Program-made: the position numbers and the translations under genes
Notes under the pieces: model-generated
Databases searched by the model: none
Seen by the model: the letters and a program-made list of their open reading frames with translations, nothing else
What the model was told of the DNA's origin: nothing
Part shown: positions 39,814 to 41,172 of the stretch, piece after piece
How the letters are laid out: each line of letters opens with the position of its first letter
How positions within the stretch are numbered: position 1 is the first letter of the stretch
Source: Algoriphagus aquimarinus
GTDB taxonomy: Bacteria > Bacteroidota > Bacteroidia > Cytophagales > Cyclobacteriaceae
Direction of reading: 5' to 3'
NCBI RefSeq assembly: GCF_007997215.1
Contig: NZ_VORW01000028.1
Location: forward strand, 1 to 41,172
DNA: 41,172 nt

Positions 39814-39936
39814 TTTCCCGCAGATTATCGCTGAAAAGAACCGCAGATAAACGCAGATTTACTATCATAAATTTATTTACTACAACACAAGATCAGCGAA
39901 AATCAGCGATAGTTGTCTGCGCTGATCTGCGGGAAA
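39814..39936. repeat. Foldable intergenic repeat between DUF1553 and DUF1501
   Basis: Perfect 12-base inverted repeats TTTCCCGCAGAT (39814-39825) and ATCTGCGGGAAA (39925-39936). Nested inside them is a second pair, TATCGCTGA (39826-39834) and TCAGCGATA (39903-39911). Between are CGCAGATAAACGCAGAT-type direct repeats. Such CGCAGAT/ATCAGCG-rich elements are often dispersed in Bacteroidota genomes. It separates the two genes of an otherwise paired unit. Confidence 0.7.
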
Positions 39937-39979
39937 TTATTGGCGCTTCACCGGTCATCCGACACCAGACATCCAACCC

Positions 39980-41172
39980 TCACTCCACCATCTGAAACTC
40001 AGGCAACAAGATCACCGCCCAGAATAGATCCTGGATTTTAGCAGCATCTGGTTTTGCGCCTAGAGCAGTCTTTGCGATCGCCAGTTCTTTTTCGTTTGGC
40101 TTTCGGTTAAGTGCTTTTAGGTATAATTCCTCCGTGATCTGAATAGGATCACTGAGTTGGGTCTTCCATTTTTCCGCTCCTTTCTGCAAAGCAGTATTTA
40201 ATCTCTCTCCATTTGTGAGTTCGAGAGCCTGCAACAAACTTCCCTGAGCTTCTCTGCTTGTCGACACAATCTCACGATTTGGTCTTCCCAAAGCAGTGAG
40301 AAAAGGATTATTAGCGACAAGAGATGCTCGCGCAAATGTCGGAGTGACATGCTCTGGTTTCTGCAATTCAAAAGGATTGTACTTGATCGCATCTTCAGGG
40401 AAAAGCGGATAAACGATCTCGCTTACCGCATCCGAAAACTGCTCAGCTGTCATTCTTCTCCGCACCATCCCGTTGAATTTGTAATCATCTGCCATCACAG
40501 CATCGTAGGTTTCGTAACCTATGGATTGTGATTGGTAGATCTTGGAACTTGCAATCTGGTAAATCAACTCCTTCAGGTCATAGCCATTTTCCACAAAATC
40601 TGAGGCTAGCCAATCGAGCAAATCCTGACTCCAAGGGGCATTGTCCATTTCATCGACTGGCTCCACGATTCCGCGACCCATTAGCTGCTTCCATACCCGA
40701 TTCACAATTGTGCGGTACATTCTGCCATTCGCCGGCTGTACCAATCGATCTGCGAGTTGTCTTAGCTTTTCAGCTTTGTTAGCAGCGCTGTCAATATCTC
40801 CCAATTCCTCCCAAAGGATTGCCGTCTTAGCCATTTTGCCTGTTGGCACTTCGCAGCGACTCACTTCAAGGGTGGAGTCTGCGAAAATATTTGCGAAAGC
40901 ATAAGACTCTTCCAGTTTCCAATCGGAGATAAAACTATCGTGGCAGGAAGCGCATTTCAGGTTCAAACCCAAAATCACCTGTCCCACATTTTGCGCAGCT
41001 TGCATTTCTGTCCGCTGACTGGCATTAACTGTTCCTCGCCATTTGATTCCCTCGATGAAACCCTTGGACTTTTCAGTTGGATTGAGCAATTCCTTCACGA
41101 ACTGATCGTATGCCTTATTGTCTCGAAGAGAAGTGTACAGCCAGTCGCTAATATTGTATCGACCTCCCGTGA
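39980..41172 (-). CDS. DUF1549/DUF1553 cytochrome-type protein, 5' truncated
   Basis: The frame is open to the right edge of the window, so the start lies outside; the GTG at 41098 is only an internal codon. The visible part begins in a DUF1549-type segment (YNISDWLYTSLRDNKAYDQF). It has a class I heme-like motif CASCH (in LNLKCASCHDSFISDW) and continues with DUF1553 (MYRTIVNRVWKQLMGRGIVE, LLDWLASDFVENGYDLKELI, MTAEQFSDAVSEIVYP). The N-terminal PSCyt1-like cytochrome domain and signal peptide, if present, are beyond the edge. It is the partner of the DUF1501 protein encoded next; function is not established. Confidence 0.88.
   Translation of the reverse strand, partial: TGGRYNISDWLYTSLRDNKAYDQFVKELLNPTEKSKGFIEGIKWRGTVNASQRTEMQAAQNVGQVILGLNLKCASCHDSFISDWKLEESYAFANIFADSTLEVSRCEVPTGKMAKTAILWEELGDIDSAANKAEKLRQLADRLVQPANGRMYRTIVNRVWKQLMGRGIVEPVDEMDNAPWSQDLLDWLASDFVENGYDLKELIYQIASSKIYQSQSIGYETYDAVMADDYKFNGMVRRRMTAEQFSDAVSEIVYPLFPEDAIKYNPFELQKPEHVTPTFARASLVANNPFLTALGRPNREIVSTSREAQGSLLQALELTNGERLNTALQKGAEKWKTQLSDPIQITEELYLKALNRKPNEKELAIAKTALGAKPDAAKIQDLFWAVILLPEFQMVE

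Overview
The window looks like the chromosome of a Bacteroidota bacterium, most probably a Cytophagales member of the Cyclobacteriaceae/Algoriphagus type. The reasons are a TAnnTTTG-type promoter element, the lack of clear Shine-Dalgarno sequences, lipoproteins with acidic residues after the lipobox cysteine, a DUF1501/DUF1553 pair, OmpA-type barrels and an ice-binding (DUF3494) surface protein. The genus is inference. No rRNA, tRNA or CRISPR array was seen.

Region 1 (1-10.4 kb) is housekeeping sequence, mostly on the minus strand. It holds a glutamate-synthase-like FMN protein, a YheT-type hydrolase, an Hpt-like protein, a BaiN/HI0933-type flavoprotein, a HerA-type ATPase, a DUF4332 protein, a TPR plus DnaJ-type zinc-finger protein, a TPR lipoprotein, dapD and a glycosyltransferase. 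A candidate small RNA lies at 2.9-3.0 kb. The gap at 10.4-10.7 kb has a cluster of DnaA-box-like 9-mers where gene polarity flips, so it is a candidate oriC.

Region 2 (10.7-17.36 kb) is one plus-strand block. A DtxR/MntR-type regulator, a metal-binding lipoprotein, an ABC ATPase and two permeases form a Mn/Fe/Zn uptake operon. The first permease carries a DtxR-like C-terminal module, like chlamydial YtgCR. A thioredoxin-like protein and mnmE follow.

Region 3 (17.34-30.93 kb) is a defence and toxin island. It sits exactly at the 3' end of mnmE, and an 18-bp imperfect copy of the mnmE tail (16/18, synonymous for FCIGK-stop) closes it at 30917-30934. It carries a two-methylase restriction system with a GIY-YIG/helicase protein whose C-terminus ends in a DUF4926-like domain, followed directly by a DUF6883-like gene. 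Next come a GmrSD-like DUF262/DUF1524 protein, a HEPN-motif protein, a membrane-anchored PD-(D/E)XK nuclease, an orphan HipB-like regulator, a RhuM-Fic fusion, a broken antitoxin-like gene and a self-inhibited Fic enzyme. No integrase is visible. Base composition alternates sharply inside several of these genes.

Region 4 (30.9-41.2 kb) starts with an IS30-type transposase remnant. An ice-binding adhesin with seven Ig-like repeats and an OmpA-type porin follow as a two-gene unit with a strong terminator. Then comes 1.36 kb of decayed sequence with a RadC relic. The window ends in a minus-strand DUF1501 / DUF1549-DUF1553 cytochrome pair, truncated at the right edge.
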